DNA from: DATFPQ01 sp035264765
GTDB taxonomy: Bacteria > Actinomycetota > Actinomycetes > Actinomycetales > Angustibacteraceae
DNA length: 35,973 nucleotides
Direction: 5' to 3'
Assembly (NCBI GenBank): GCA_035264765.1
Contig: DATFPQ010000043.1
Coordinates: forward strand, 1-35,973
The notes below the pieces were generated by a model that was not told the DNA's origin, ran no database searches, and was given only the letters and a program-made list of their open reading frames with translations. Shown here piece by piece: positions 8,248 through 15,016 of this stretch. The translations under genes were made by a program, and so were the position numbers. How positions within the stretch are numbered: position 1 is the first letter of the stretch; each line of letters starts with the position of its first letter.

Positions 8248-9246
8248 TCAGCCGAGCAGGTTCTTCGAGGTCAGGTACTCCTTGGCCACGTCGGCCGGCT
8301 TCTGCCGCTCGGCGTCGACCTTGGCGTTCAGCGCGGTGAGGTCCTCGGTGGTCAGCACCGGCGCGAGCTTGTTCAGGGCCGCCGCGATCTTGGGGTCGGA
8401 GGCGTCCTTGAGGTTGAAGACCGGCACCAGGTTCTCGGCGGGCTGGAGCTTCTTGTCGTCCTTCAGCACCAGCATGCCGGCCGGCTCCAGGGTGCCGTCC
8501 GTCGTCCCGGACTCACCCATGTCGACGACGCCGTCGGCCACGTCGGTGCGCAGCTTGACCGAGCCGAACTCGTAGCTGTCCTTGAGCGTCACGTCCAGGC
8601 CGTAGGTGCTCTTCAGGCCCTTGACGCAGAACGGCTGGTCGGGTGCGTCGCACAGGGTGTCAGCCCCGAGGGTCACCGGCTTCTTCAGCGCCGCGAGCTG
8701 CGACAACGTCGTGATGTTGTCGTTCGCCGCGGCGAACTTCTTGGAGACGTAGAAGGCGTTCTGGTCGGAGGCCTGGGCCGGGTCCAGCGCACCGATGCCG
8801 ACGCCCTTGCCGACCTCGCGGAGCTTTCCCAGGGACGCCTGTACGTCGTTGGTGCTGACCGGCTTCTTGTTGCCGGGGTTGGCGTTGTTGTAGAGGAAGT
8901 TGAGCATCGACCCGAGGTAGTCGGGCACGACGTCGATCTCGCCGCTCTGCAGCGACTTGCTGTAGATCGCGCGGTTCCCGGCCGTCTTCAGCTCCGCCTT
9001 CAGGCCGGCGTCCTGCAGGAGCAGCAGGTACATCTGCTCCAGAATCGCGGCCTCGGTGAAGGTCGGGCCGCCGACGACCACGGTCGTGGCACTGCCCCCG
9101 CCGGCCGCGGCCGAGGAGGTGGACGAGGAGCCGGCGCCCGAGTTGAACGCGTCGCCACCACCACAGGCGGACATCGCGAGGGCGGAGAGGGCAGCGGCCG
9201 CGACGAGAGCGGGCCGCCGCAGCGCGCGGAGGGGGTGGATCGACAT
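8248..9246 (-). CDS. OpuC/ProX-like osmoprotectant-binding lipoprotein
   Basis: A 332-residue extracytoplasmic solute-binding protein of the glycine betaine/choline/carnitine (OpuAC) family. It starts with a lipoprotein signal: basic residues, hydrophobic ALVAAAALSALA and lipobox MSAC with the Cys near residue 28, then a Ser/Ala/Gly-rich linker. Family stretches are VVGGPTFTEAAILEQMYLLL, SGEIDVVPDYLGSML and VDMGESGTTDGTL. The ATG at 9246 is preceded by AAGGTGAG; a GTG at 9255 lies inside that ribosome-binding site and is less likely. It is the last gene of the transporter set on this strand but is separated from the permease by 226 nt of repeat-bearing spacer, so it may have its own promoter. 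The ligand is not determinable here. Confidence 0.92.
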   Translation of the reverse strand: MSIHPLRALRRPALVAAAALSALAMSACGGGDAFNSGAGSSSTSSAAAGGGSATTVVVGGPTFTEAAILEQMYLLLLQDAGLKAELKTAGNRAIYSKSLQSGEIDVVPDYLGSMLNFLYNNANPGNKKPVSTNDVQASLGKLREVGKGVGIGALDPAQASDQNAFYVSKKFAAANDNITTLSQLAALKKPVTLGADTLCDAPDQPFCVKGLKSTYGLDVTLKDSYEFGSVKLRTDVADGVVDMGESGTTDGTLEPAGMLVLKDDKKLQPAENLVPVFNLKDASDPKIAAALNKLAPVLTTEDLTALNAKVDAERQKPADVAKEYLTSKNLLG

Positions 9247-9345
9247 GGGGCTCACCTTCTGTGTCCCGCGACAGTGGTGCCGCGCGTGTCCGGCTGGGCG
9301 CGTGCCGCACCCGCGTCGGCCAGGCTAGTCGGCGCGGCAACCAGC

Positions 9346-9473
9346 GTGCTCACGGGCAACGCCGATACGCACGAGCAGCGCCACGATCGGCGGCCGTGGA
9401 CGCTCCGAACGGCGTTGCTCGTGAGCAACGGCGCGCCTCGGGAGCAAGGGGCGCTTCGGGAGCAGGGGGAGCT
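9346..9473. repeat. Intergenic repeat cluster (GAGCARCG family), copy region A
   Basis: The spacer between the binding-protein and permease genes holds several related units: CTCACGGGCAACGCCG (9349-9364), a partial unit with ACGAGCAGCGCC (9371-9382), a near-perfect palindrome CGTTGCTC-GT-GAGCAACG (9413-9430), and two tandem 18-nt units at 9438-9455 and 9456-9473 with three mismatches between them. The same motif recurs at 18862-18960. The rest of the spacer (9247-9345) shows only a possible -10 (TAGCCT on the minus strand, 9327-9322) for the binding-protein gene. Confidence 0.6.
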
Positions 9474-10141
9474 CAGCGGGCGGACGGCGGGCGGACGGAG
9501 CGCTGGAGCAGCTCGAACAGGCCCTCGACGAGCAGGGCGAGCGCCGCGACGAGCACCGCGCCGGAGACGAGCTGCGCCTGGTCCTGCCGGTTGAATCCCT
9601 CGGTGATCAGCCGGCCCAGCCCGCCGCCGCCGGCGAGCGCCGCGATGGTGGCGGTCGCGATGACCTGGACGCCGGCCAGCCGCAGTCCCTGCACGATGAG
9701 CGGAGCCGCCAGCGGCAGCTCCACGCCGCGGAGCACCTGCCACCCGCTCATCCCCATGCCGCGTGCCGCGTCCACGGCCGCCCGGTCCACCTCGCGGACG
9801 CCCACGTAGGTGTTGGTCAGCACCGGCGGGATGGCGAACAGCACCAGGGCGGTCACGATCGACAGGTCCCCGAGCCCGAACGGCTCCGGCGCGAGGGCCA
9901 GCAGGACGAGCACGGCGAACGTCGGCACGGCACGACCGACGTTGCCGATGTTGAGCGCGACGGCTCCACCGCGGCCGACGTGGCCGAGCCACAGCCCCAG
10001 CGGGACGACGAGCACAGCCGCGACGAGCAGCGAGACGGCGGACAGCCGCAGGTGCTCGCCGAGCAGGTGCGCGGCGCCGTCCGGGCCGGCCCAGTTGGCG
10101 CCGTTCGAGAGCCAGCTGAGCGTGTCGTTGAGCCAGCTCAT
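9473..10141 (-). CDS. ABC transporter permease, OpuC/ProW type (second subunit)
   Basis: A 222-residue permease with about five or six hydrophobic segments and the BPD-transport EAA-like loop (VDAARGMGMSGWQVLRGVELPLA, around residues 122-144), which contacts the ATPase. Characteristic stretches are GRAVPTFAVLVLLAL and TATIAALAGGGGLGRLITEG. It works with the neighbouring permease, lipoprotein and divergent ATPase to import a compatible solute. The ATG at 10141 overlaps the stop of a micro-ORF (ATGA) that lies in a repeat between the two permeases, so its translation may depend on re-initiation. No clear ribosome-binding site other than G-rich sequence is visible. Confidence 0.92.
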   Translation of the reverse strand: MSWLNDTLSWLSNGANWAGPDGAAHLLGEHLRLSAVSLLVAAVLVVPLGLWLGHVGRGGAVALNIGNVGRAVPTFAVLVLLALAPEPFGLGDLSIVTALVLFAIPPVLTNTYVGVREVDRAAVDAARGMGMSGWQVLRGVELPLAAPLIVQGLRLAGVQVIATATIAALAGGGGLGRLITEGFNRQDQAQLVSGAVLVAALALLVEGLFELLQRSVRPPSAR

Positions 10142-10229
10142 CCCGGGGCCCCCGCGGCGTCGTGAGCGCAGCGAGCGACGTCGTGGGGATTCCTCATACC
10201 CGGGCCCCCGCGTCGTGCGGATTCCTCAT
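10138..10229 (-). repeat. Tandem repeat with two micro-ORFs bridging the permease genes
   Basis: Two related units fill the gap between the permeases: 10142-10197 and 10199-10229, the shorter lacking roughly 23 nt in its middle. Each encodes, on the minus strand, a micro-ORF starting MRNPHD: 10229-10194 (11 residues) and 10197-10138 (19 residues). The first ATG overlaps the upstream permease stop (ATGA), its stop overlaps the second ATG (ATGA), and the second stop overlaps the downstream permease start (ATGA). The 32 nt at 10157-10188 recur at 35337-35368 with 29/32 identity. Whether the peptides are made or matter is unknown. Confidence 0.65.
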
Positions 10230-10933
10230 GCCGGCCGCCCCTGCCGCCACGGGGTCGCGGCCCGCTGCGCGGCCAGCAGCAGCAGGTCGACGACGAGGGC
10301 GAGCGCCACGCAGAGCACCGAGGCGATGAGGACCTGTGGCTTGAACAGCGTCCGCAGCCCGTCGTAGATCAGGTCGCCGAGCCCGCCGTAGCCCACCACG
10401 GCGCCCACCGTAGTCAGCGCGACGGTCGACACCGCGGCCACCCGGATGCCGGCCATCACCGTCGGCAGCGCAAGCGGCACCCGGACCTGCCAGAGCAGCC
10501 GGCGCTCGCCGTATCCCATGCCCCGCGCGGCCTCGATGACGGCGGCCGGGACGCCTGCCAGCCCGGCCACGATCGCCCGGACCAGGATGGTGAGCGAGTA
10601 CAGCACCAGCCCGACGACCACGGTCGTGGCCGAGAGCCCCGTGAACGGCAGCAGGAGCGAGAAGAGGGCGAGCGAGGGGATGGTGTAGACCACGGTCGAG
10701 GCGCCCAGGACGAGCTGCTCCAGCCACCGCCACCTGCGGGCCACCAGGGCCAGGGGGACCGCGAGGGCGAGGCCCAGGAGCACGCTGACCACCGTGATCA
10801 GCGTGTGCTGCACCAGGGCGTCCCAGATCTCGGTCCGTCGACTGCTCAGGTACTCACCGCAGATCCACTCGTTGCGCACCAGGCAGCCATCGGCGAGGGT
10901 GACCGCATGACCGGAGACGCCGTGGGAACCCAC
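10226..10933 (-). CDS. ABC transporter permease, OpuC/ProW type (first subunit)
   Basis: Permease subunit of about 218-236 residues. The family-type N-terminus VRNEWICGEYLSSRR is followed by about six hydrophobic segments, the EAA-type loop IEAARGMGYGERRLLWQVRV, and ALTTVGAVVGYGGLGDLIYD. It pairs with the permease encoded just downstream, to which it is linked by two overlapping micro-ORFs. The start is uncertain: I give the GTG at 10933; a GTG at 10879 is the main alternative, and neither has a good ribosome-binding site. The frame stays open into the divergent ATPase gene, which is not meaningful. It is divergent from the ATPase over a short spacer containing a palindrome. Confidence 0.85.
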   Translation of the reverse strand: MGSHGVSGHAVTLADGCLVRNEWICGEYLSSRRTEIWDALVQHTLITVVSVLLGLALAVPLALVARRWRWLEQLVLGASTVVYTIPSLALFSLLLPFTGLSATTVVVGLVLYSLTILVRAIVAGLAGVPAAVIEAARGMGYGERRLLWQVRVPLALPTVMAGIRVAAVSTVALTTVGAVVGYGGLGDLIYDGLRTLFKPQVLIASVLCVALALVVDLLLLAAQRAATPWRQGRPA

Positions 10934-10934
10934 G
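10921..10934. promoter_or_regulatory. Palindrome between divergent permease and ATPase genes
   Basis: CGTGGG-AA-CCCACG lies between the two transporter transcription units, overlapping the candidate permease start at 10933. It could be an operator for an osmotic or ligand-responsive regulator. A shorter version, CGTGG-AA-CCACG, occurs at 21649-21660 in the dacB/ppa divergent region. Fourteen-base palindromes are expected now and then in GC-rich DNA, so support is modest. Confidence 0.3.
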
Positions 10935-10978
10935 AGCAGCGTGTAGCCGACCACGAGGAGGACGCTACCCGGCGGGCC

Positions 10979-12106
10979 ATGATCCGTCTCGACGGCGTGG
11001 GCAAGACCTACCCCGACGGGACGGTCGCCGTCGCAGACCTCACGCTGGACGTCGACAGCGGCGAGCTGCTGGCCCTGGTGGGCCCCTCGGGCTGCGGCAA
11101 ATCGACGCTGCTGCGGATGGTGAACCGGCTGATCGAGCCGACCTCCGGGCGGATCCTGCTCGACGGCGAGGACGTTACGCACGCCGACCCGGTGCAGCTG
11201 CGCCGCCGGATGGGCTACGTCATCCAGGCCAGCGGGCTGTTCCCGCACCAGAAGGTGCGGCAGAACGTGACCACGGTGCCGCGGCTGCTCGGCTGGGACG
11301 CCGGTCGGTCACGGCGGCGGGCCGACGAGCTGCTCGAGCTCGTCGGTCTGGACCCGGCGCGGTACGGCGACCGGTACCCGCACGAGCTGTCCGGCGGCCA
11401 GCAGCAGCGCGTGGGCGTGGCCCGGGCGCTCGCCGCCGACCCGCCGGTGCTGCTCATGGATGAGCCGTTCGGCGCGGTGGACCCGATCCAGCGCGACCGG
11501 CTGCAGGCGCAGTTCCGGTCGATCCAGGCCGAGCTCGGCAAGACAGTCCTTTTCGTGACGCACGACATCGACGAGGCGGTGCGCCTGGCCGACCGGATCG
11601 CGGTGCTCAGCGTCGGCGGGGTCCTGGAGCAGGTGGCCGACCCGGCGACCGTGCTCGGCGCCCCGGCGAGCCCCTTCGTCGCGGACTTCGTCGGCGCCGA
11701 CCGGGGGCTGCGCCGGCTCGCGGTCACGCCGATTCAGCCCGGCGACCTGGAGCACCCGCCCACGGTGTCGCCGTCCGACCCGCTCAGCCACGCCCGGTCG
11801 GTGCTCGACGTCTCACCCGAGCCCTACGCCGTCGTGGTCGGCGCGGACGGCGTGCTGCACGGCTGGGTCGGCGCTCGGGAGACCGCCGGCGAAGGCGTGG
11901 TCGGCGACCACCTCCGCCGGTTCGACGAGACGGTCGGCATCGGCGACACGCTCCGTAAGGCGCTGGCCGAGATCGTCCAGCACGACGCCGGGTGGCTGCC
12001 GGTGGTGGATGGCGACCGATACCTCGGCGTGCTCACCCCGGTGTCCGTGTACACGGCGCTGCGCCGGTCCACCCCCGAGTCCGACGGCGTCCACCGATCC
12101 GGCTGA
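10979..12106 (+). CDS. ABC transporter ATPase, OpuC/ProV type, with CBS-like tail
   Basis: A 375-residue ATP-binding subunit. Walker A is GPSGCGKST (about 37-45), the signature is LSGGQQQR, Walker B is VLLMDEPFGAVDP and the switch His is in THDIDEAVRLADR. After about residue 240 there is a CBS-like segment (VVGADGVLHGWVG through WLPVVDGDRYLGVLTPVSVY), as in osmosensing ProV/OpuA ATPases, which may sense ionic strength or a nucleotide. The chosen start is the ATG at 10979, where the family sequence MIRLDGVGKTYPDG begins; a GAGGAGGA lies 16 nt upstream, too far for an ideal ribosome-binding site, and the frame is open to 10805. It is divergent from its permease genes. The stop lies 8 nt from a convergent gene. 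Confidence 0.93.
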   Translation: MIRLDGVGKTYPDGTVAVADLTLDVDSGELLALVGPSGCGKSTLLRMVNRLIEPTSGRILLDGEDVTHADPVQLRRRMGYVIQASGLFPHQKVRQNVTTVPRLLGWDAGRSRRRADELLELVGLDPARYGDRYPHELSGGQQQRVGVARALAADPPVLLMDEPFGAVDPIQRDRLQAQFRSIQAELGKTVLFVTHDIDEAVRLADRIAVLSVGGVLEQVADPATVLGAPASPFVADFVGADRGLRRLAVTPIQPGDLEHPPTVSPSDPLSHARSVLDVSPEPYAVVVGADGVLHGWVGARETAGEGVVGDHLRRFDETVGIGDTLRKALAEIVQHDAGWLPVVDGDRYLGVLTPVSVYTALRRSTPESDGVHRSG

Positions 12107-12114
12107 CGCCGCGG

Positions 12115-12588
12115 TCAGGCCGGGACGCCGCCGGCCGGTCCCTCGTCGTCGTCCACGGGCACCCGGCACCAGCGCTCGACCAGCCAGCCGACGACCCACA
12201 ACGTGACGGCCGCGAGCAGGCTGACCAGCCCGCGGACCAGCAGGTTGCGCCGCGGCTCGATGTCAACCGTTGGCAGGACGACGACGACCTGCGCGGCGTA
12301 CCACCCGGACAGCAGCGCCCCGGCGTACTGCGCGGCCTTCGCCAGGACGACGGTCCGCGCCGCCCGCAGCGGGTCCAGCGGACGAACCTTGCGACCCTTG
12401 GTCCACTGCCGCACGGGCCAGCCGGAGGCCAGGACGGCGCCCGCCAGCAGGGCCATCACGGCCGGCGCGGTCCACGGCAGCATCGGCAGCTCTCGCCCGG
12501 ACCCCGCCCACCAGCGCAGGCCCAGCCAGCCGACGACGGCCACCGCGATCGCACCCACCAGCAGCCACGGGGTGCGGGTCGGTCTCAC
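12115..12588 (-). CDS. DUF3180 membrane protein
   Basis: A 157-residue protein of actinobacterial family DUF3180 with about four membrane segments: WLLVGAIAVAVVGWLGL, a second around PAVMALLAGAVLAS, a third around YAGALLSGWYAAQVVVV, and LLAAVTLWVVGWLVERW. Its function is unknown; it is almost always found right after folK. The GTG at 12588 overlaps the folK stop (GTGA), so the longer open frame to 12714 is a shadow. It is the last gene of the block here. The conserved neighbours that often follow in other actinobacteria (DUF2520, panC) are absent, and a convergent transporter gene follows after 8 nt. Confidence 0.88.
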   Translation of the reverse strand: MRPTRTPWLLVGAIAVAVVGWLGLRWWAGSGRELPMLPWTAPAVMALLAGAVLASGWPVRQWTKGRKVRPLDPLRAARTVVLAKAAQYAGALLSGWYAAQVVVVLPTVDIEPRRNLLVRGLVSLLAAVTLWVVGWLVERWCRVPVDDDEGPAGGVPA

Positions 12589-13118
12589 CACAGCGGGCCC
12601 TCCCCACTGGGGCGCACGCCGTCCCGGTCGGCGGCCGCGGCCAGCAGGTCCGCGACCGGACGCACCGAGCCGTCCGGCAGGCGCAACGTCGCTGCCGGAC
12701 GCACCTCGTGCCACGGCGCCAGCACGAACGCCCGCTCGTGCGCTCGCGGGTGCGGCAGCGTGAGGTCGGAAGCGTCGCTCACCACCTCGCCGGGCGACCC
12801 GGGCGAGCCGTAGGCGACGACGTCCACGTCGAGGGTCCGCGCTCCCCAGCGGACGGCACGCTCGCGTCCGTGCCCGGCCTCGACCCGGTGACAGGCGGCG
12901 AGCACCTCGTCGGGAGGAAGCGTGGTGACCCCGAGCACGACCGCGTTCAGGTAGTCCGGCTGGTCCGGTCCGCCCACGGGGTCGGTCTCCACCGGCGTGG
13001 ACACCGCGAGAACGGTCAGCCCCGGAGTCGCGTCCAGCTCGGCGACGGCGGCCCGCAGCGTCCCGGCGCGGTCGCCGAGGTTGGCCCCCAGCGCGAGGAC
13101 GACCTCAACGCCGCTCAC
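12585..13118 (-). CDS. folK: HPPK, 6-hydroxymethyl-7,8-dihydropterin pyrophosphokinase
   Basis: Transfers pyrophosphate from ATP to hydroxymethyl-dihydropterin in folate synthesis. The 177-residue protein carries LALGANLGDR at the N-terminus, the catalytic block RWGARTLDVDVVAYG and LPHPRAHERAFVL. The GTG at 13118 overlaps the folB stop (GTGA); a GTG 9 nt upstream at 13127 is possible. The stop overlaps the DUF3180 start. Length and all hallmark motifs are normal for FolK. Confidence 0.95.
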   Translation of the reverse strand: MSGVEVVLALGANLGDRAGTLRAAVAELDATPGLTVLAVSTPVETDPVGGPDQPDYLNAVVLGVTTLPPDEVLAACHRVEAGHGRERAVRWGARTLDVDVVAYGSPGSPGEVVSDASDLTLPHPRAHERAFVLAPWHEVRPAATLRLPDGSVRPVADLLAAAADRDGVRPSGEGPLW

Positions 13119-13510
13119 GCCCGCCACCGGCGGATGTGCACCTCGACGTCCTCGAACGGCACCGTCACCGGCGCCTGCGGCTTGTGCACCGTGACGTCGA
13201 CGGCGACCACCGGCTCGGGCTCGAGCGCGACGTCCGCCACCCGCTGAGCCAGCGTCTCGACCAGAGCCACCGGCTCGCCCGCGACCACCTCGGCCACCCG
13301 ATCGGCGAGGACGCCGTAGTGGACGGTCCGGGTGAGGTCGTCACCGGCGGCCGCGGCGCGGGTGTCGAGGTGCAGGACGACATCGACGACGAACCACTGG
13401 CCCAGGTCGCGCTCGGCGTCCAGGACGCCGTGCCGGCCGCGGACCCGCAGGCCACGCAGGGCCACGCGGTCGAGCGGGCGACCGGCGGCGTCCGGTACCG
13501 GCGCGCTCAT
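13115..13510 (-). CDS. folB: Dihydroneopterin aldolase
   Basis: Converts dihydroneopterin to hydroxymethyl-dihydropterin and glycolaldehyde, feeding FolK. The 131-residue protein shows the FolB pattern: LRGLRVRGRHGVLDAER near the N-terminus, HYGVLADRV in the middle, VETLAQRVAD (substrate-site Glu) and VTVHKPQAPV with the catalytic Lys. The ATG at 13510 lies 28 nt after folP; no strong ribosome-binding site is visible. The stop overlaps the folK start. Confidence 0.94.
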   Translation of the reverse strand: MSAPVPDAAGRPLDRVALRGLRVRGRHGVLDAERDLGQWFVVDVVLHLDTRAAAAGDDLTRTVHYGVLADRVAEVVAGEPVALVETLAQRVADVALEPEPVVAVDVTVHKPQAPVTVPFEDVEVHIRRWRA

Positions 13511-13538
13511 CGGTAGGCCGCGCGCGGGCGCGAGCGGT

Positions 13539-14438
13539 TCACCCGAGCACCTCGGAGGCGAGCGGCGCCGCCGCCGCGGCAGCGGCCACGACCCGCACCG
13601 CGTCCGCCGTGGGCCGGACGTCGTGCACCCTCACGCACCAGGACCCGGCCGCGGCAGCGAGCGCCGACGTCGCGGCGGTCGCGGCATCGCGCTCCACGGG
13701 CGGTCGCGGCTTTCCGTCCGGCTCGGCCAGCAGCGAGCCCAGGAAGCGCTTGCGCGATGCCCCCACGAGCAGCGGCAGGCCGAGCTCGTGCAGCTCCTCG
13801 AGCCGGGCCAGTAGGGCCCAGTTGTGCTCGGCACGCTTGGCGAACCCGAGACCGGGGTCCAGGACCATCCGGCGGTGGTCGATCCCGGCCTCCACCAGCG
13901 CGGCGACCCGCGCGGCCAGCTCGTCCCGGACGTCGGTGACGACGTCGCCGTACCGGGCCAGCTGGTCCATCCGGTCCGAGTGGCCGCGCCAGTGCATGAC
14001 GACGTAGGGAGAACCCGCGGACGCGACCAGCCCGGCCATCGCCGGGTCGGCCAGGCCGCCGCTCTGGTCGTTCACGACGACGGCGCCCTCCGTCAGGGCC
14101 CGTTCGGCGACCTGCGCCCGCATCGTGTCGACGCTCACCACCGCGCCCGCCGCGGTGAGCTCGCGAACCACCGGCAGCACCCGGCGCAGCTCCTCGTCGA
14201 CCGGCGGCCGGGCGGCGCCGGGACGCGTCGACTCCCCGCCGACGTCCAGCAGGTCCGCGCCCTCCGCGAGCAGCCACAGCCCGTGCTCGACCGCCTGGTC
14301 GGGCTCGAACCAGCGCCCGCCGTCGCTGAAGGAGTCCGGCGTCACGTTGACGACGCCCATCACCAGGCAGCGCTCGGCCGCCGTGGTGGTCAGGCGGTCC
14401 GGAAGCCCGGCGACGGGCGGAACCGGCCGACGCAGCAC
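13539..14438 (-). CDS. folP: Dihydropteroate synthase
   Basis: Joins hydroxymethyl-dihydropterin pyrophosphate to p-aminobenzoate; the sulfonamide target. The 299-residue TIM-barrel enzyme has VMGVVNVTPDSFSDGG (about 26-41), DVGGESTRPGA (pABA/sulfa loop), LDPGLGFAKRAEHNW, GASRKRFLG and the C-terminal VRVHDVRPTADAVRV. The GTG at 14438 directly abuts the folE TAG stop. All key residues appear intact; a DHPS paralogue is possible in some actinobacteria, but the pABA-loop and GASRK motifs argue for the functional enzyme. Confidence 0.95.
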   Translation of the reverse strand: MLRRPVPPVAGLPDRLTTTAAERCLVMGVVNVTPDSFSDGGRWFEPDQAVEHGLWLLAEGADLLDVGGESTRPGAARPPVDEELRRVLPVVRELTAAGAVVSVDTMRAQVAERALTEGAVVVNDQSGGLADPAMAGLVASAGSPYVVMHWRGHSDRMDQLARYGDVVTDVRDELAARVAALVEAGIDHRRMVLDPGLGFAKRAEHNWALLARLEELHELGLPLLVGASRKRFLGSLLAEPDGKPRPPVERDAATAATSALAAAAGSWCVRVHDVRPTADAVRVVAAAAAAAPLASEVLG

Positions 14439-15005
14439 CTAGCGCCGCCCGTGGATGAGGCTCATCGCCTCCGCGCGGCTGGCGGGGTCGAGCAGCTGGC
14501 CGCGGACGGCGGAGGTGATGGTGCGCGTCCCGGGACGCCGGACCCCGCGCATCGCCATGCACAGGTGCTCGCACTCGACGACCACCACCACCCCGCGCGG
14601 CTGCAGGGCGTCGACCAGAGCGTCGGCGATCTGCGTCGTCATCCGCTCCTGAACCTGCGGCCGGCGGGCGTAGACGTCGACCAGCCGGGCCAGCTTGGAC
14701 AGTCCGGTGACCCGCCCGTCCTTGGACGGGATGTAGCCGACGTGCGCGACCCCGTGGAAGGGCACCAGGTGGTGCTCGCAGGTGGAGTACACGTCGATGT
14801 CGCGGACGAGCACCATCTCGTCGTGGGCGATGTCGAACGTGGTGCTCAGCACGTCGCCCGGCTCCATGTCCAGGCCGCCGAACACCTCGGCGAACGCCCG
14901 CGCCACCCGCGCGGGGGTTTCCCGTAGACCCTCGCGGTCGGGGTCCTCCCCGATCGCGAGCAGCAGCTCACGAACCGCGGCCTGCGCGCGGGGCTGGTCG
15001 ATCAC
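14439..15005 (-). CDS. folE: GTP cyclohydrolase I
   Basis: Makes dihydroneopterin triphosphate from GTP, the first folate step. The 188-residue protein has the zinc and catalytic motifs STCEHHLVPFHG and ECEHLCMAMRG, plus TFDIAHDEMVLVRDID and the family C-terminus ending SLIHGRR. The GTG at 15005 starts 11 nt after the ftsH stop, and its residues match the usual N-terminal helix (VIDQPRAQAAVRELL). A longer frame running into ftsH is low-complexity and rejected. Confidence 0.95.
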   Translation of the reverse strand: MIDQPRAQAAVRELLLAIGEDPDREGLRETPARVARAFAEVFGGLDMEPGDVLSTTFDIAHDEMVLVRDIDVYSTCEHHLVPFHGVAHVGYIPSKDGRVTGLSKLARLVDVYARRPQVQERMTTQIADALVDALQPRGVVVVVECEHLCMAMRGVRRPGTRTITSAVRGQLLDPASRAEAMSLIHGRR

Positions 15006-15016
15006 CGCCGGCCCGC

